The notes beneath the pieces are model-generated. The model did not search any database, was not told where the DNA came from, and worked only from the letters and a program-made list of their open reading frames with translations. DNA of 64,000 nucleotides from Variovorax sp. J22G73 (lineage in GTDB: Bacteria; Pseudomonadota; Gammaproteobacteria; Burkholderiales; Burkholderiaceae_C). Numbering within the stretch: position 1 is the first letter of the stretch; every line of letters begins with the position of its first letter. Both the position numbers and the translations under genes were made by a program. Where the stretch lies: contig NZ_JASZYK010000005.1 of the NCBI RefSeq assembly GCF_030317035.1, positions 409,916 to 473,915 of the forward strand, written 5' to 3'. Below are positions 1 through 8,276 of the stretch, piece by piece.

Positions 1-219
1 GATCAGCAGGATGATGAAAGGAATCGCCCGGCACACGTTCACCGCGACGGACAACGCCCGGTGCAGGTGCGGCCTGGGGTACAGGTTGCGCGGCGCCGTC
101 ACCGTGAGCACCACGGCCAGCAGCAGGCCCAGGCCGATGGCGATCACGGCCGACACGCTCACCATGGCCAGCGTCTGCAGGAAGGCCTGCACGTACTTGT
201 CAATCTCCGGCGTGGACAT
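1..219 (-). CDS. metI: Methionine ABC transporter permease MetI, N-terminal part only
   Basis: This is the first 73 residues of an inner-membrane permease; the gene runs off the left edge of the window. The visible part has a short cytoplasmic start, a hydrophobic segment rich in Ala, Val and Leu, and a second segment beginning near residue 58, as expected for the start of MetI. It begins inside the end of metN, overlapping it by 20 bases, so the two are translationally coupled. The gene order metQ-metN-metI matches the D/L-methionine importer of proteobacteria. The identification leans mainly on that order because most of the protein is missing. Confidence 0.8.
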   Translation of the reverse strand, partial: MSTPEIDKYVQAFLQTLAMVSVSAVIAIGLGLLLAVVLTVTAPRNLYPRPHLHRALSVAVNVCRAIPFIILLI

Positions 220-1429
220 AGCCCAGTACCTCGATGCGATCGGCCGCGAGCGCGAGCCGCGCGGCTTCGTTGTCGAACGGCTTGCCCTCCCCTGCCGGCA
301 CGGCCACCAGCAGGCGGCCTTGCGCATGGCCCCGGATGCGGTCCAGCCCGCCATGCAGCCAGGTGGCGCCGGGCCCGAGCGCCGCCAGCGCCTCGAAGCT
401 CAGGCCCTGCGGGCGCGACGCGCCGTCGAAGCCCACGCTCAGCACCGCCTTGCCCGGGCGGCCCTGCAACGCCGCGATGTCGGGCAGCAGCGAAGCGGCC
501 AGGTCGGCCGGCAGGTCGTGCAGCAGCGGCTGCAACAGCGCGCGCGTGGCCTCGGCCTGCGGCTTGCCGAACACGCGCCACACCTCGCCCAGCTCCACCA
601 GCCGCCCGCCGTCGAGCACCAGCACGCGGTCGCACACCTCACGGATCACCGCCATGTCGTGCGTGATGAGCACCACCGTGAGGCCGAAGCGGCGGTTGAT
701 GTCGCGCAGCAGCGCCAGGATCGACTGCGTCGTTTCCGGGTCCAGCGCCGACGTGGCCTCGTCGCACAGCAGAATTTGCGGCCGGTGCACCAGCGCACGC
801 GCGATGCCCACGCGCTGCTTCTGGCCGCCCGAGAGTTGCGCCGGGTACACCTCGGCCTTGTCGCGCAGGCCCACCAGCTCCAGCAACGCATCGACGCGCT
901 CGCGCACGGCGGCCGGCGCCACGCCCGCCACCTTCAGCGGCAGCGCCACGTTCTCGCGCACGGTCTTGGCCGACAGCAGGTTGAAGTGCTGAAAGATCAT
1001 GCCGATGCGCCGGCGCAGCCGCACCAGCGCGTCTTCGTCGAGGCTGCCCACGTCGACGCCGTCGACGTGCACGCTGCCGCCGCTGGCTTGTTCCAGCGCG
1101 TTGATGGTGCGCAGCAAGGTCGACTTGCCCGCGCCGCTGCGCCCGATGATGCCGAACACCTCGCCGCGCGCCACCGAGAACGACACCGCCTCCAGCGCCC
1201 GCACCGGGCCGGCGGAGCCCTCGTAGTCCTTGCGGACCTGGTCGAAGACGATGTGAGGGCTGTGCGCGGACGCGGACGCGGACGCTGACGTTGTCGCTGC
1301 CTGGAGGCCGTGCTCTCCGGATTGCGCCTCGGTTTTCAGAACACGGGCAGGACGGAGCCCTGGTACTTGGTCTGGATGAACTTGCGCACCTCTTCCGACT
1401 GGTAGGCCTTCACCAGCGGCTTGACCCAC
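200..1429 (-). CDS. metN: Methionine ABC transporter ATP-binding protein MetN
   Basis: This is the cytoplasmic ATPase that powers methionine import with MetI and MetQ. Walker A (GRSGAGKST) lies near residues 96-104 and is followed by a Q-loop (FQHFN), the signature LSGGQKQR, Walker B (ILLCDEATSALD) and an H-loop histidine. About 80 C-terminal residues form the NIL-type domain that senses methionine in MetN proteins. The start is uncertain. The only in-frame ATG is at 1429, which makes the gene overlap metQ by 94 bases and adds about 57 residues of Ser/Ala-rich sequence before the ATPase fold. I found no in-frame GTG or TTG near the metQ stop, so the true start may be non-standard or the long overlap may be real. 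Confidence 0.88.
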   Translation of the reverse strand: MGQAAGEGLPVGRGAQVHPDQVPGLRPARVLKTEAQSGEHGLQAATTSASASASAHSPHIVFDQVRKDYEGSAGPVRALEAVSFSVARGEVFGIIGRSGAGKSTLLRTINALEQASGGSVHVDGVDVGSLDEDALVRLRRRIGMIFQHFNLLSAKTVRENVALPLKVAGVAPAAVRERVDALLELVGLRDKAEVYPAQLSGGQKQRVGIARALVHRPQILLCDEATSALDPETTQSILALLRDINRRFGLTVVLITHDMAVIREVCDRVLVLDGGRLVELGEVWRVFGKPQAEATRALLQPLLHDLPADLAASLLPDIAALQGRPGKAVLSVGFDGASRPQGLSFEALAALGPGATWLHGGLDRIRGHAQGRLLVAVPAGEGKPFDNEAARLALAADRIEVLGYVHAGD

Positions 1430-2154
1430 GCGGCGTCCCTGTCCTTCTCGCGCACGACGATGATGTTGACGTAGGGGTTGTTCTCCTTCTTCTCCACCGC
1501 GAGGCCGTCGCGCGTGGCGATCAGGCCGGCCTGGTAGGCGAAGGTGTTGACGATGGCCGACGCGTCCACGTCTTCCAGCGAACGCGCGAGCACCACCGAG
1601 GCGGCCTCCACCAGCTGCACCTTCTTCTTGTAGCCGGTCACGTCTTTCAGCGTGGCCGTGCCCAGCGCGGGGTCGAAGCCGTCGCGCAGCGTGAGCACGC
1701 CCTGGTCGCGCAGCACCACGAGCGCGCGCGTCTGGTTGCTCGGGTCGTCGGGAATGCCCAGCTTCGCGTTGTCGGGCAGGTCCTTGAAGGCCTTGAACTT
1801 CTTCGAATAGAAGGCGATGGGGGAGATGTAGGTCGTGCCCACGTTAGCCAGCTTGTAGCCGCGCTGCTTGATCTGGTCGTTCAGGAAGGGAATGTGCTGG
1901 AACGAGTTGGCCTCCAGGTCGCCGTTGTTCAGCGCCTCGTTCGGGCTGGCCGAGCCCGTGAGCACCACCGTCTTCACGGTGAGGCCGTTCTGCGCGGCCA
2001 CCTTGGTCACCACCTCCCAGATTTCCTCGTCGACCCCGCCGCGCACACCCACGCGCAGCGTGGAGGGTTGCGCGATGGCGGCGGTCTGCGCCCACAGCGT
2101 CATCGATGCCAGCACCACGGCGCCCAGCGCGCGGAACACATTGCGTTTCTTCAT
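1336..2154 (-). CDS. metQ: Methionine-binding protein MetQ
   Basis: This 272-residue periplasmic binding protein of the NlpA/MetQ family delivers methionine to MetNI. The start at 2154 is preceded by a purine-rich AGAAGAAG stretch and gives a classic signal peptide (MKKRN, a hydrophobic core, then a cut near AIA-QP). There is no lipobox cysteine, so it is probably soluble rather than lipid-anchored. Family hallmarks include the early LRVGVRGG strand and the C-terminal FIQTKYQGSVLPVF, which resembles the end of the second MetQ-like protein in this window. It is first in an operon with metN and metI and is divergent from the binding-protein gene at 2397. Confidence 0.9.
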   Translation of the reverse strand: MKKRNVFRALGAVVLASMTLWAQTAAIAQPSTLRVGVRGGVDEEIWEVVTKVAAQNGLTVKTVVLTGSASPNEALNNGDLEANSFQHIPFLNDQIKQRGYKLANVGTTYISPIAFYSKKFKAFKDLPDNAKLGIPDDPSNQTRALVVLRDQGVLTLRDGFDPALGTATLKDVTGYKKKVQLVEAASVVLARSLEDVDASAIVNTFAYQAGLIATRDGLAVEKKENNPYVNIIVVREKDRDAAWVKPLVKAYQSEEVRKFIQTKYQGSVLPVF

Positions 2155-2274
2155 TGCTTCTTCTTTCGTTGCTCTCCGGATGGAGCGGCCGATCTTCAGA
2201 GGCCGGCGCGCGGGAGAGAAAGAAATTTTTCGCACAAGCAATCTCGCTCGGCGACGAAGCACGACGGCGCGTTT

Positions 2275-2323
2275 GGTCATGCGCTTTTATTCGTTGACCG
2301 CGCGAGGCGAGCGCCGATACGTT
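2275..2323 (+). promoter_or_regulatory. Candidate activator site and promoter between metQ and the gene at 2397
   Basis: GCGCTTTTATTCGTTGACC (2281-2299) resembles the box found before other transcription units here. It sits between inverted GGTCA/TGACC arms (2275-2279 and 2295-2299). A -35-like TTGACC (2294-2299) is followed after 18 bases by TACGTT (2318-2323), pointing to the gene at 2397. The same box may serve metQ on the other strand. The remainder of 2155-2396 shows no other clear feature. Confidence 0.45.
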
Positions 2324-2396
2324 CGCAGCTCCCGCGTTCCCACCCGTCCCCGCCGTTCCCACCGTTTCGTCCACGTCTTCACAAGGAGCCTTTTCG

Positions 2397-3440
2397 ATGA
2401 GCCGTTCACCGCACCCCGCATTGCCCTCCCCCTCTTCACGTCTGCCGACCCGCCGCACCCTCGTGCGCGGCGCCGCCGCCACGCTGGGCGCCGCCGGCCT
2501 CGGCCTGCTCGGCCAGCGCGCCTGGAGCGCGGACGGCGACGACAAGCCGCTCACGCTCTCGTGGACCGGCACCGGCCTGTGCCTGAGCCCCATTGTGGTG
2601 GCCAACGAGCTGGGCTACTTCGAGAAGAACAACGTGAAGGTGAACATCATCAACTTCGCGGGCGCCACCGACCAGGTGCTCGAATCGATCGCCACCGGCA
2701 AGGCCGACATCTCGCTGGGGCTGATCCACGCATGGCTCAAGCCGCTGGAGGCCGGCTTCGACGTGAAGGTGGTCGGCACGGCGCACGCGGGCTGCATTCG
2801 CGTGCTCGCGCCGAAGGGCTCGGGCATCGCGAGCATCGAGGCCGTGAAGGGCAAGACCATCGGCGTGGCCAGCCCCGCGGGCTACGGGCGCCAGTTCTTC
2901 TCGACCGCGCTGGCGCGGCGCGGCGTCAACCCTGAGCAGGACGTGCAATGGCGCGTGTACCCCGCCGACCAGCTCGACGTGGCGGTGAAGAAGGGCGAGA
3001 TCGATGTCATCGCCGACTCCGACCCCAACCTCTACCTGGTGGAAAAGCGCAGCCCCGGCGCGTACACCGAGATCGCCAACATCCTGAAGGGCGACTTCAA
3101 GGACCGCTTGTGCTGCATCGTCGCGGCCCGCGGCGAGCTGGTGAAGCGCAACCCGAAGCTGGTGGCGGGCGTGGTGCGTGCGCTGCACCAGGCCGCGCTC
3201 TTCATCTCCGACAACCCGAACGAGGCCGGCCGCGCGGTGAGCAAGCTGTTTCCCAAGGTGGCGCAGGACGACCTGGGCGCCATCCTGGCGACCATCGGCT
3301 ACCAGCACCACACGAAGCGCTTCGACCTCACGAAAGAGATCGAAAGCTACGCGGTCGACCTCAAGCAGGTGGGCGTGCTGAAGAAGACCACCGACCCGGC
3401 GCGCTTCGCGAAATTCCTGACGGTCGACGTGCTGGCCTGA
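2397..3440 (+). CDS. SsuA/TauA-type ABC substrate-binding protein
   Basis: This 347-residue periplasmic protein belongs to the nitrate/sulfonate/taurine binding family with an NMT1-like fold. A strong AAGGAG lies just before the ATG at 2397. The N-terminus carries twin arginines (residues 19-20) followed by an Ala/Gly-rich hydrophobic stretch and a cut site near WSA-DG, so Tat export is likely. The region around GLCLSPIVVANELGYF is the usual start of the first lobe, and a run near residue 145 (GKTIGVASPAG) is typical of sulfonate binders. No permease or ATPase gene adjoins it, so it is an orphan that must dock on an importer encoded elsewhere. The precise ligand cannot be read from sequence. 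Confidence 0.85.
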   Translation: MSRSPHPALPSPSSRLPTRRTLVRGAAATLGAAGLGLLGQRAWSADGDDKPLTLSWTGTGLCLSPIVVANELGYFEKNNVKVNIINFAGATDQVLESIATGKADISLGLIHAWLKPLEAGFDVKVVGTAHAGCIRVLAPKGSGIASIEAVKGKTIGVASPAGYGRQFFSTALARRGVNPEQDVQWRVYPADQLDVAVKKGEIDVIADSDPNLYLVEKRSPGAYTEIANILKGDFKDRLCCIVAARGELVKRNPKLVAGVVRALHQAALFISDNPNEAGRAVSKLFPKVAQDDLGAILATIGYQHHTKRFDLTKEIESYAVDLKQVGVLKKTTDPARFAKFLTVDVLA

Positions 3441-3480
3441 CGCACCGGCGAAGCGAACTCGCGGCAGGCCGCGGCCGAAT

Positions 3481-3530
3481 ATCGATGCGCGAATTTCGCG
3501 TTGGCGTGTGCATCGGCCGCGGCCTACGAT
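3481..3530 (+). promoter_or_regulatory. Candidate activator site and promoter for the DszC-like operon
   Basis: GAATATCGATGCGCGAATTT and CGCGTTGG lie just upstream of and over a -35-like TTGGCG (3501-3506). A -10-like TACGAT (3525-3530) follows after 18 bases, 35 bases before the ATG at 3566. The arrangement and spacing match those at 29598, 57089 and 59938. Confidence 0.5.
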
Positions 3531-3565
3531 GAATTCATCTTCCTGAAAGCACCCGGAAAGCACCG

Positions 3566-4768
3566 ATGCCCGTCTTCGAACACGACTCCTCCGACCCCTG
3601 GGTCGAACGCGCGGCGGCGCTGCGCAAGCTCTTCCACACCGATGCAGTGGCGCGCGATGAGGCCGGTGGCCGTCCGCTGGAACAGGTGCGCCTGCTGCGC
3701 GAAAGCGGCCTGCTCGCGGCGGCCATCCCCACCGAGTTCGGCGGCGCAGGCGCGTCGTGGCGCACGGTGCTGCGCGTGGTGCGTGAATTCGCGAAGACCG
3801 ACGGCTCGCTGGCCCATCTGTTCGGCTACCACCACCTGCCGCTGCACGCAGTCAACGCGCGAGCCACGCCGGCCCAGCGCGACAGCCTGCTGCGCGCCTC
3901 GGCCGAAGGCCAGTGGCTGTGGGGCAACTCGGGCAATGCGATGTCGCCGACCTCCAGTGCCCGACGCGAGAGCGATGACGGCGCAGTTGGTGGCGAAGCC
4001 TGGGTCATCGACGGCTTCCGCCCCTTCTCCTCGGGCTCGCACGTGGCCGACCGGCTGCTGGTCTCGTGGGAAAACCTGCTGGGCCAGCGCCTGTCCGCCG
4101 TGGTGCCGCAAGACCGCGAAGGCATCGTGATCGAAGACGACTGGGACGGCATCGGCCAGCGCCAGACGGGCAGCGGCACCGTGCGCTTCCAGGGCGTGCG
4201 CGTGCGCGACGACGAGTTGCTCGGCCAGCCCGGCGAGCCGCTGACGCCCTTCGCCTCGCTCACCACCCTGCTGCAGCAGAGCGTGCTGCTCAACGTGTTC
4301 CTGGGCAGCGCCCAGGGCGCGCTCGAAGAGGCGCGCGACTACACCAACACCACGTCGCGCCCCTGGGTGCATTCGGGCGTGGACAAGCACACCGACGACC
4401 CGTGGGTGCAGCGCAAGTACGGCGAGCTCGCCATCAAGACGCTGGCCGCCACCGAGTTGGCCGAAGACGCGGCAACGGCGCTGGATGCGGCCTATGCCCA
4501 CGGCCGCGCGCTGGGCGAGGCCGAGCGCGGCAAGGCCGCCATCGCCGTCGCCACGGCCAATCTCTATGCCGGCGAGACCGGGCTGGCGGTGTCCAGCGAC
4601 ATCTTCGAGGTGATGGGCGCGCGATCGGCCACCACGGCCAACGGCTTCGACCGCTTCTGGCGCAACACGCGCACGCACACGCTGCACAACCCCGCCGAAT
4701 ACAAGAAGCGCCTGGTCGGCACCTGGCTGCTGACAGGCGCGCACCCCGAGCCGGCGATCTACCGCTGA
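3566..4768 (+). CDS. DszC/SfnB-like flavin monooxygenase (acyl-CoA dehydrogenase fold)
   Basis: This 400-residue cytoplasmic protein has the acyl-CoA dehydrogenase fold but belongs to the sulfur-acquisition branch (SfnB, DszC), whose known members are reduced-flavin-dependent oxygenases. A DDWDGIGQRQTGSG motif marks the central beta domain. The C-terminal FDRFWRNTRTHTLHNPAEYK segment is typical of DszC-like enzymes. It is clearly paralogous to the protein at 5176, with which it shares long blocks including GYRPF/GFRPF-SSGSHVAD and PWVHSGV. It starts an operon with the DUF3088 gene and its paralog. A sulfone, sulfoxide or other organosulfur substrate is inferred from family and neighbours, and no partner flavin reductase is nearby. 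Confidence 0.82.
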   Translation: MPVFEHDSSDPWVERAAALRKLFHTDAVARDEAGGRPLEQVRLLRESGLLAAAIPTEFGGAGASWRTVLRVVREFAKTDGSLAHLFGYHHLPLHAVNARATPAQRDSLLRASAEGQWLWGNSGNAMSPTSSARRESDDGAVGGEAWVIDGFRPFSSGSHVADRLLVSWENLLGQRLSAVVPQDREGIVIEDDWDGIGQRQTGSGTVRFQGVRVRDDELLGQPGEPLTPFASLTTLLQQSVLLNVFLGSAQGALEEARDYTNTTSRPWVHSGVDKHTDDPWVQRKYGELAIKTLAATELAEDAATALDAAYAHGRALGEAERGKAAIAVATANLYAGETGLAVSSDIFEVMGARSATTANGFDRFWRNTRTHTLHNPAEYKKRLVGTWLLTGAHPEPAIYR

Positions 4769-4801
4769 GCCTCCTCATTTTTTGCATCTGAAAGACCTGT
4801 C

Positions 4802-5146
4802 ATGAGCCGCGACCGCCTCCTTCTGCTTGCCCCCGGTTTCGAAGACCCGAAACAGCCGGGCGAGCACTTCGTCTGCCCGCACTGCCTGCCCATCGAAGGG
4901 CTGCTGGCCGCGGCACCCGAACTGCGCGCGCGGCTCGATGTGTCGCACCAGCCCTTCACGCGCCCGCGCGCCGAGGTGATCGCCGCGCTCGACGAGGCGC
5001 ACCAGGGCCTGCCCGCGCTGATCCTCGGCGACGAGCAGCCCGCGCCTGCGGATGCGCTCGTGCTGGGCGACAAGCGCTTCGTGACCGACACGCGCCGCAT
5101 CCTGGAACTGCTGGCGGAGCGCCACGGCTTCCCCAAGGTCCACTGA
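4802..5146 (+). CDS. DUF3088 protein with a thioredoxin-like CPHC motif
   Basis: This 114-residue protein matches the DUF3088 pattern: a LLLLAPGFEDP start, a cysteine pair, a central LPALILGD strand and a closing LAERHGFPKVH. Residues 25-28 read CPHC, the same dipeptide context as the DsbA active site, but there is no signal peptide, so it should act in the cytoplasm. It lies 33 bases after one DszC-like monooxygenase gene and 29 bases before another, so all three are very likely co-transcribed. A thiol-disulfide or glutaredoxin-like role serving the monooxygenases is possible but unproven. No function is established for the family to my knowledge. Confidence 0.8.
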   Translation: MSRDRLLLLAPGFEDPKQPGEHFVCPHCLPIEGLLAAAPELRARLDVSHQPFTRPRAEVIAALDEAHQGLPALILGDEQPAPADALVLGDKRFVTDTRRILELLAERHGFPKVH

Positions 5147-5175
5147 CGCCCCGACGGACACCCCACCTGCCGCCC

Positions 5176-6450
5176 ATGTCCGCATCCCTTGCCCCCAGCA
5201 CCTCGAACACCGCCGTCGCTTACCTGCACCCTGCCGCCGCCGACGCGCCCGCCCTGTTCGAGCCCGACACCGCCAACCCCTACCTGGCCCGCGCGGTGGC
5301 GCTGCGCGACATCTTCGAGCGCGACGCCGTCGAGCGCGACCGCGCGGGCGGCAAGCCGCTGGCGCAGATCCAGCTGCTGAAAGAAAACGACCTGCTCCAC
5401 CTGCTGCTGCCGCGCGAGCACGGCGGCCAGGGCGAGCCCTGGTCCACGGCCCTGCGCATCACGCGCACCTTCTCGCAGGTCGACGGCTCGCTGGGCCACC
5501 TGTTCGGCTACCACCACAGCAGCCTGCTGAGCCCGCGCCTGCGCAAGGAGCCCGAGAAAGCCGCCGAGCTCTGGCGCCGCTCGGTGCAAGGCAACTGGTT
5601 CTGGGGCAATACCGCCAACAGCTTCTCCAGGAGCCTGTTCGGCCGGCAGGAGGGCGAGTGGTTCGTGCTCGACGGCTACCGGCCCTTCACCTCGGGCTCG
5701 CACGTGGCCGACTTCCTGTCGGTGGCGTGGGAAGACCCGCAGACCGGCGAGCGCCGCTTCGCCGCTCTTCCTTCAGACCGCGAAGGCATCGTGGTGGAAG
5801 ACGACTGGAACGGCATCGGCCAGCGCCAGACCGGCAGCGGCCGCGTCAGCTACCACGGCGTGCGCGTGCATCGAAGCGAAGTGCTGGGCGCGCCCGCGCC
5901 GCTCAACCCGACCGGCGCGCCAGCGGAAGCCTGGCGCACCGTGACGCCGCTGCAGCAGCAAAGCGTGCTGCTCAACGTGTTCGTCGGCACCGCGCAGGGC
6001 GCGCTGCGCGCCGCGCGCGCGTACACGCTGCACAAGTCGCGCCCCTGGGTGCATTCGGGCGTGGCGCGCCACACCGACGACCCGTGGGTGCAGCGCCAGT
6101 ACGGCGAGCTCTACGTGAAGACCCGGGCCGCCACCGCGCTGGCCGACCGCGCGCTCGCGGCGCTCGACCATGTGGCGGCGCAGGGCGAGGCGCTGACCCA
6201 CGCGCAGCGCGGCGAGGCCGCGGTGGCCATCGCGGCGGCGAACGTGCTGGCCGGCCAGGTCGCGCTCGAAGTGACCAGCGAAATCTTCGAGGTGATGGGC
6301 GCCCGCTCTGCCGTGCGGCCCGAAGGCCTCGACCGCTTCTGGCGCAACGCGCGCATCCACACGCTGCACAACCCGGCCGAGTACAAGACGCGCAACGTCG
6401 GGCGCTGGTTCGTGAGCGACACCGTGCCCGAGCCCGGCACCTTCCAGTGA
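5176..6450 (+). CDS. DszC/SfnB-like flavin monooxygenase, second copy
   Basis: This 424-residue acyl-CoA dehydrogenase-fold protein closely resembles the one at 3566, with an N-terminus about 25 residues longer. It carries DDWNGIGQRQTGSG in the beta domain and FDRFWRNARIHTLHNPAEYK near the C-terminus. DszC and SfnB relatives oxygenate sulfur compounds using reduced FMN from a separate reductase. Two such proteins in one operon could act on successive oxidation states or on different substrates, or form mixed tetramers; the sequence does not decide between these. The gene ends 38 bases before the convergent end of the thiamine-diphosphate enzyme gene. Confidence 0.82.
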   Translation: MSASLAPSTSNTAVAYLHPAAADAPALFEPDTANPYLARAVALRDIFERDAVERDRAGGKPLAQIQLLKENDLLHLLLPREHGGQGEPWSTALRITRTFSQVDGSLGHLFGYHHSSLLSPRLRKEPEKAAELWRRSVQGNWFWGNTANSFSRSLFGRQEGEWFVLDGYRPFTSGSHVADFLSVAWEDPQTGERRFAALPSDREGIVVEDDWNGIGQRQTGSGRVSYHGVRVHRSEVLGAPAPLNPTGAPAEAWRTVTPLQQQSVLLNVFVGTAQGALRAARAYTLHKSRPWVHSGVARHTDDPWVQRQYGELYVKTRAATALADRALAALDHVAAQGEALTHAQRGEAAVAIAAANVLAGQVALEVTSEIFEVMGARSAVRPEGLDRFWRNARIHTLHNPAEYKTRNVGRWFVSDTVPEPGTFQ

Positions 6451-6464
6451 CGAGCGGGGGTGCC

Positions 6465-6502
6465 GATCAGCGCGTGATCAGTGCTTGATCAGTGCTTGAT
6501 CA
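6465..6502. repeat. Short 11-base tandem repeat in a convergent gap
   Basis: The unit GATCAGTGCTT occurs twice in a row (6476-6486, 6487-6497). It is preceded by a variant GATCAGCGCGT (6465-6475) and followed by a partial GATCAGG. The repeat covers the stop codon of the minus-strand gene that ends at 6489, so unit loss or gain would alter the last residues or the stop of that protein. Confidence 0.7.
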
Positions 6503-8117
6503 GGGGCGCGGGCACGCCTTCGATCATCACGTTCACGCAGGCCGGCAGCCTGCTGGCCAGTGCGCGCTGCACCGCCTGCGGCAGCGCGGCGGCGTCGGTC
6601 ACGCCTTCGCCGTGCGCGCCGAAGGCCTGCGCGACGGTGTCGTAGCGCAGGGGCCGCAGCTCGCAGCCGACGAGGCGCTCGGCGCCGTAGTCGCGCAGCT
6701 GGATCTGGTACTCGGCATTCCAGCGTGCGTCGTTGCCCACCACCACCACGAAGTGCAGGCCGTGGCGCACGGCCGTGTCGAACTCTGCGATGTGAAAGCC
6801 CACCGTGCCGTCGCCCATCACCGCGACCACGGGTGCCTCGGGCCGGGCGAAGCGCGCCGCCAGCGCATAGGGCAGGCCCGCGCCGATGGCGCCGGCCACG
6901 CCGTTGTTCACGCGGTGCGGCGCGCGCAGGCAAGCCATGGCCCACTGGCCGATCTCGCCGCCATCGCAGACCAGCACGGATTCGGGGTGGCTGTCGAGCA
7001 CGGCCTGCAGCGGGCGCAGCATCTGCACGGGGTGCAGGCGGCCTGGCAGTCGGGACGTGGCGTGGTCCCATGCCGCGGGGCGGTAGTCGATGGCGCTGCG
7101 CGCTTCAGTCAACCAAGCGGAAGTTGAAGGTTCGTGCGCTGCCTGCGCCTGTTGTGTCAGCGCCCGCAGCGCCGACCATGCATCGGCCTGCGCCGTGACC
7201 TGCAGCTCACCAAGCGCGCGGCGGCTGCGTTCGATTTCCGCGGCCTCCGCATCGACCTGGTGCACCTGCACTGCCGCGGGAAAGGCAGTGCCGAACTTCA
7301 GCGTGAAGTCCAGCCGCTTGCCCACCAGCACGAGACAGTCGACGCGCGCGAGCAACTGCGCGAACGCGCCCAGGCTCGCATCGCCGACGCCGCGCGGGCT
7401 TTCCATGCCGATCACCGGCACGCCGGTCGCCTGTTCGAGCGCGTCGGTCAGGGCGCGGGCGGCGCGGGTCATGCAGGCCGGGCCGACCAGCACCATGGGG
7501 TGCTTCGCTTGCATTAGGCACTGCACCAGTTCTGCCGCAACGGCCGCGTCGAGCGGCACGGGCTCCGCAGAAAATGCGCCGGCTTCCGGCACGCCCGCCG
7601 AGGTCGCGGCCTCGAGCACATCGGTCGGCAAGCTCAGGTGCACCGGCCCGGGCCGGCCGGACAGGGCAAGGCGAATGGCCTTGGCCACATCGGCGGCCAC
7701 GTCGTCCGCATGCGCACACACCCAGGCGGCCTTGCAGACCGGCGCGGCCATCTCAGCCTGGCGCATCTCCTGGAAAGCGCCCTGCCCGATCTGGTCGTTG
7801 GGCGCGTGCCCCGACAGCAGCACGATGGGCGCCTCCGCCATCTGCGCGGTGTACAGCGCCGCCACCGCGTTCGCATGGCCCGGCCCGCCGGTCACCAGCG
7901 CGATGCCGACCTGCCCGGTGATGCGCGACCACGCATCGGCCATGTGCACCGCGCTGGCCTCGTGGCGGGTGTGGACCAGCTCGATGCCGCTGCCGTAAGC
8001 GGCATCGAACACCGGCATGATGTGGTTGCCCGACAGCGTGAAGATGCGCCGCACGCCGGCCGCCTGCAGGGACTGGATGAGCGCGTCGGCGCCTCGTTGG
8101 CTCGAAGGATGGGTCAT
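6489..8117 (-). CDS. Thiamine diphosphate-dependent enzyme, acetolactate synthase-like
   Basis: This 542-residue protein has the three-domain layout of the acetolactate synthase/benzoylformate decarboxylase family. The cofactor-activating glutamate is E53, in TRHEASAVHMAD. The C-terminal domain carries GDG (435-437) followed some 25 residues later by GNDARWN, which together bind metal and diphosphate. The start at 8117 gives the standard N-terminus leading into GVRRIFTLSGNH. It lies 159 bases after the peptide-type binding protein and probably belongs to the same unit. Family members cleave or join 2-oxo acids. A sulfonated 2-oxo acid or aldehyde would suit the neighbourhood, but nothing diagnostic for sulfoacetaldehyde acetyltransferase is visible. 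Confidence 0.8.
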   Translation of the reverse strand: MTHPSSQRGADALIQSLQAAGVRRIFTLSGNHIMPVFDAAYGSGIELVHTRHEASAVHMADAWSRITGQVGIALVTGGPGHANAVAALYTAQMAEAPIVLLSGHAPNDQIGQGAFQEMRQAEMAAPVCKAAWVCAHADDVAADVAKAIRLALSGRPGPVHLSLPTDVLEAATSAGVPEAGAFSAEPVPLDAAVAAELVQCLMQAKHPMVLVGPACMTRAARALTDALEQATGVPVIGMESPRGVGDASLGAFAQLLARVDCLVLVGKRLDFTLKFGTAFPAAVQVHQVDAEAAEIERSRRALGELQVTAQADAWSALRALTQQAQAAHEPSTSAWLTEARSAIDYRPAAWDHATSRLPGRLHPVQMLRPLQAVLDSHPESVLVCDGGEIGQWAMACLRAPHRVNNGVAGAIGAGLPYALAARFARPEAPVVAVMGDGTVGFHIAEFDTAVRHGLHFVVVVGNDARWNAEYQIQLRDYGAERLVGCELRPLRYDTVAQAFGAHGEGVTDAAALPQAVQRALASRLPACVNVMIEGVPAPLIKH

Positions 8118-8276
8118 GGGTTCGCGGGTCCTGGCGCAGGACGAAGAATCTGGAGGGAGAAAAGCTCGCCGGCGATCATGCAGCACTTCGGCATGTGCGT
8201 GCGTCACACCGCTCCGCGGTCCCGCGACTCTCGCCCCCCGGTTCGACCAGCGCGGCCCCTCGACCGCACGCCGCCT

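Noticed and set aside
2155..2396. SAM riboswitch before metQ
   Set aside because: No conserved SAM-aptamer core or terminator could be recognised; the region is better explained as a promoter with an activator box.
6489..8117. Sulfoacetaldehyde acetyltransferase (Xsc)
   Set aside because: The protein is shorter than Xsc and no Xsc-specific sequence was recognised; no phosphotransacetylase gene is adjacent.
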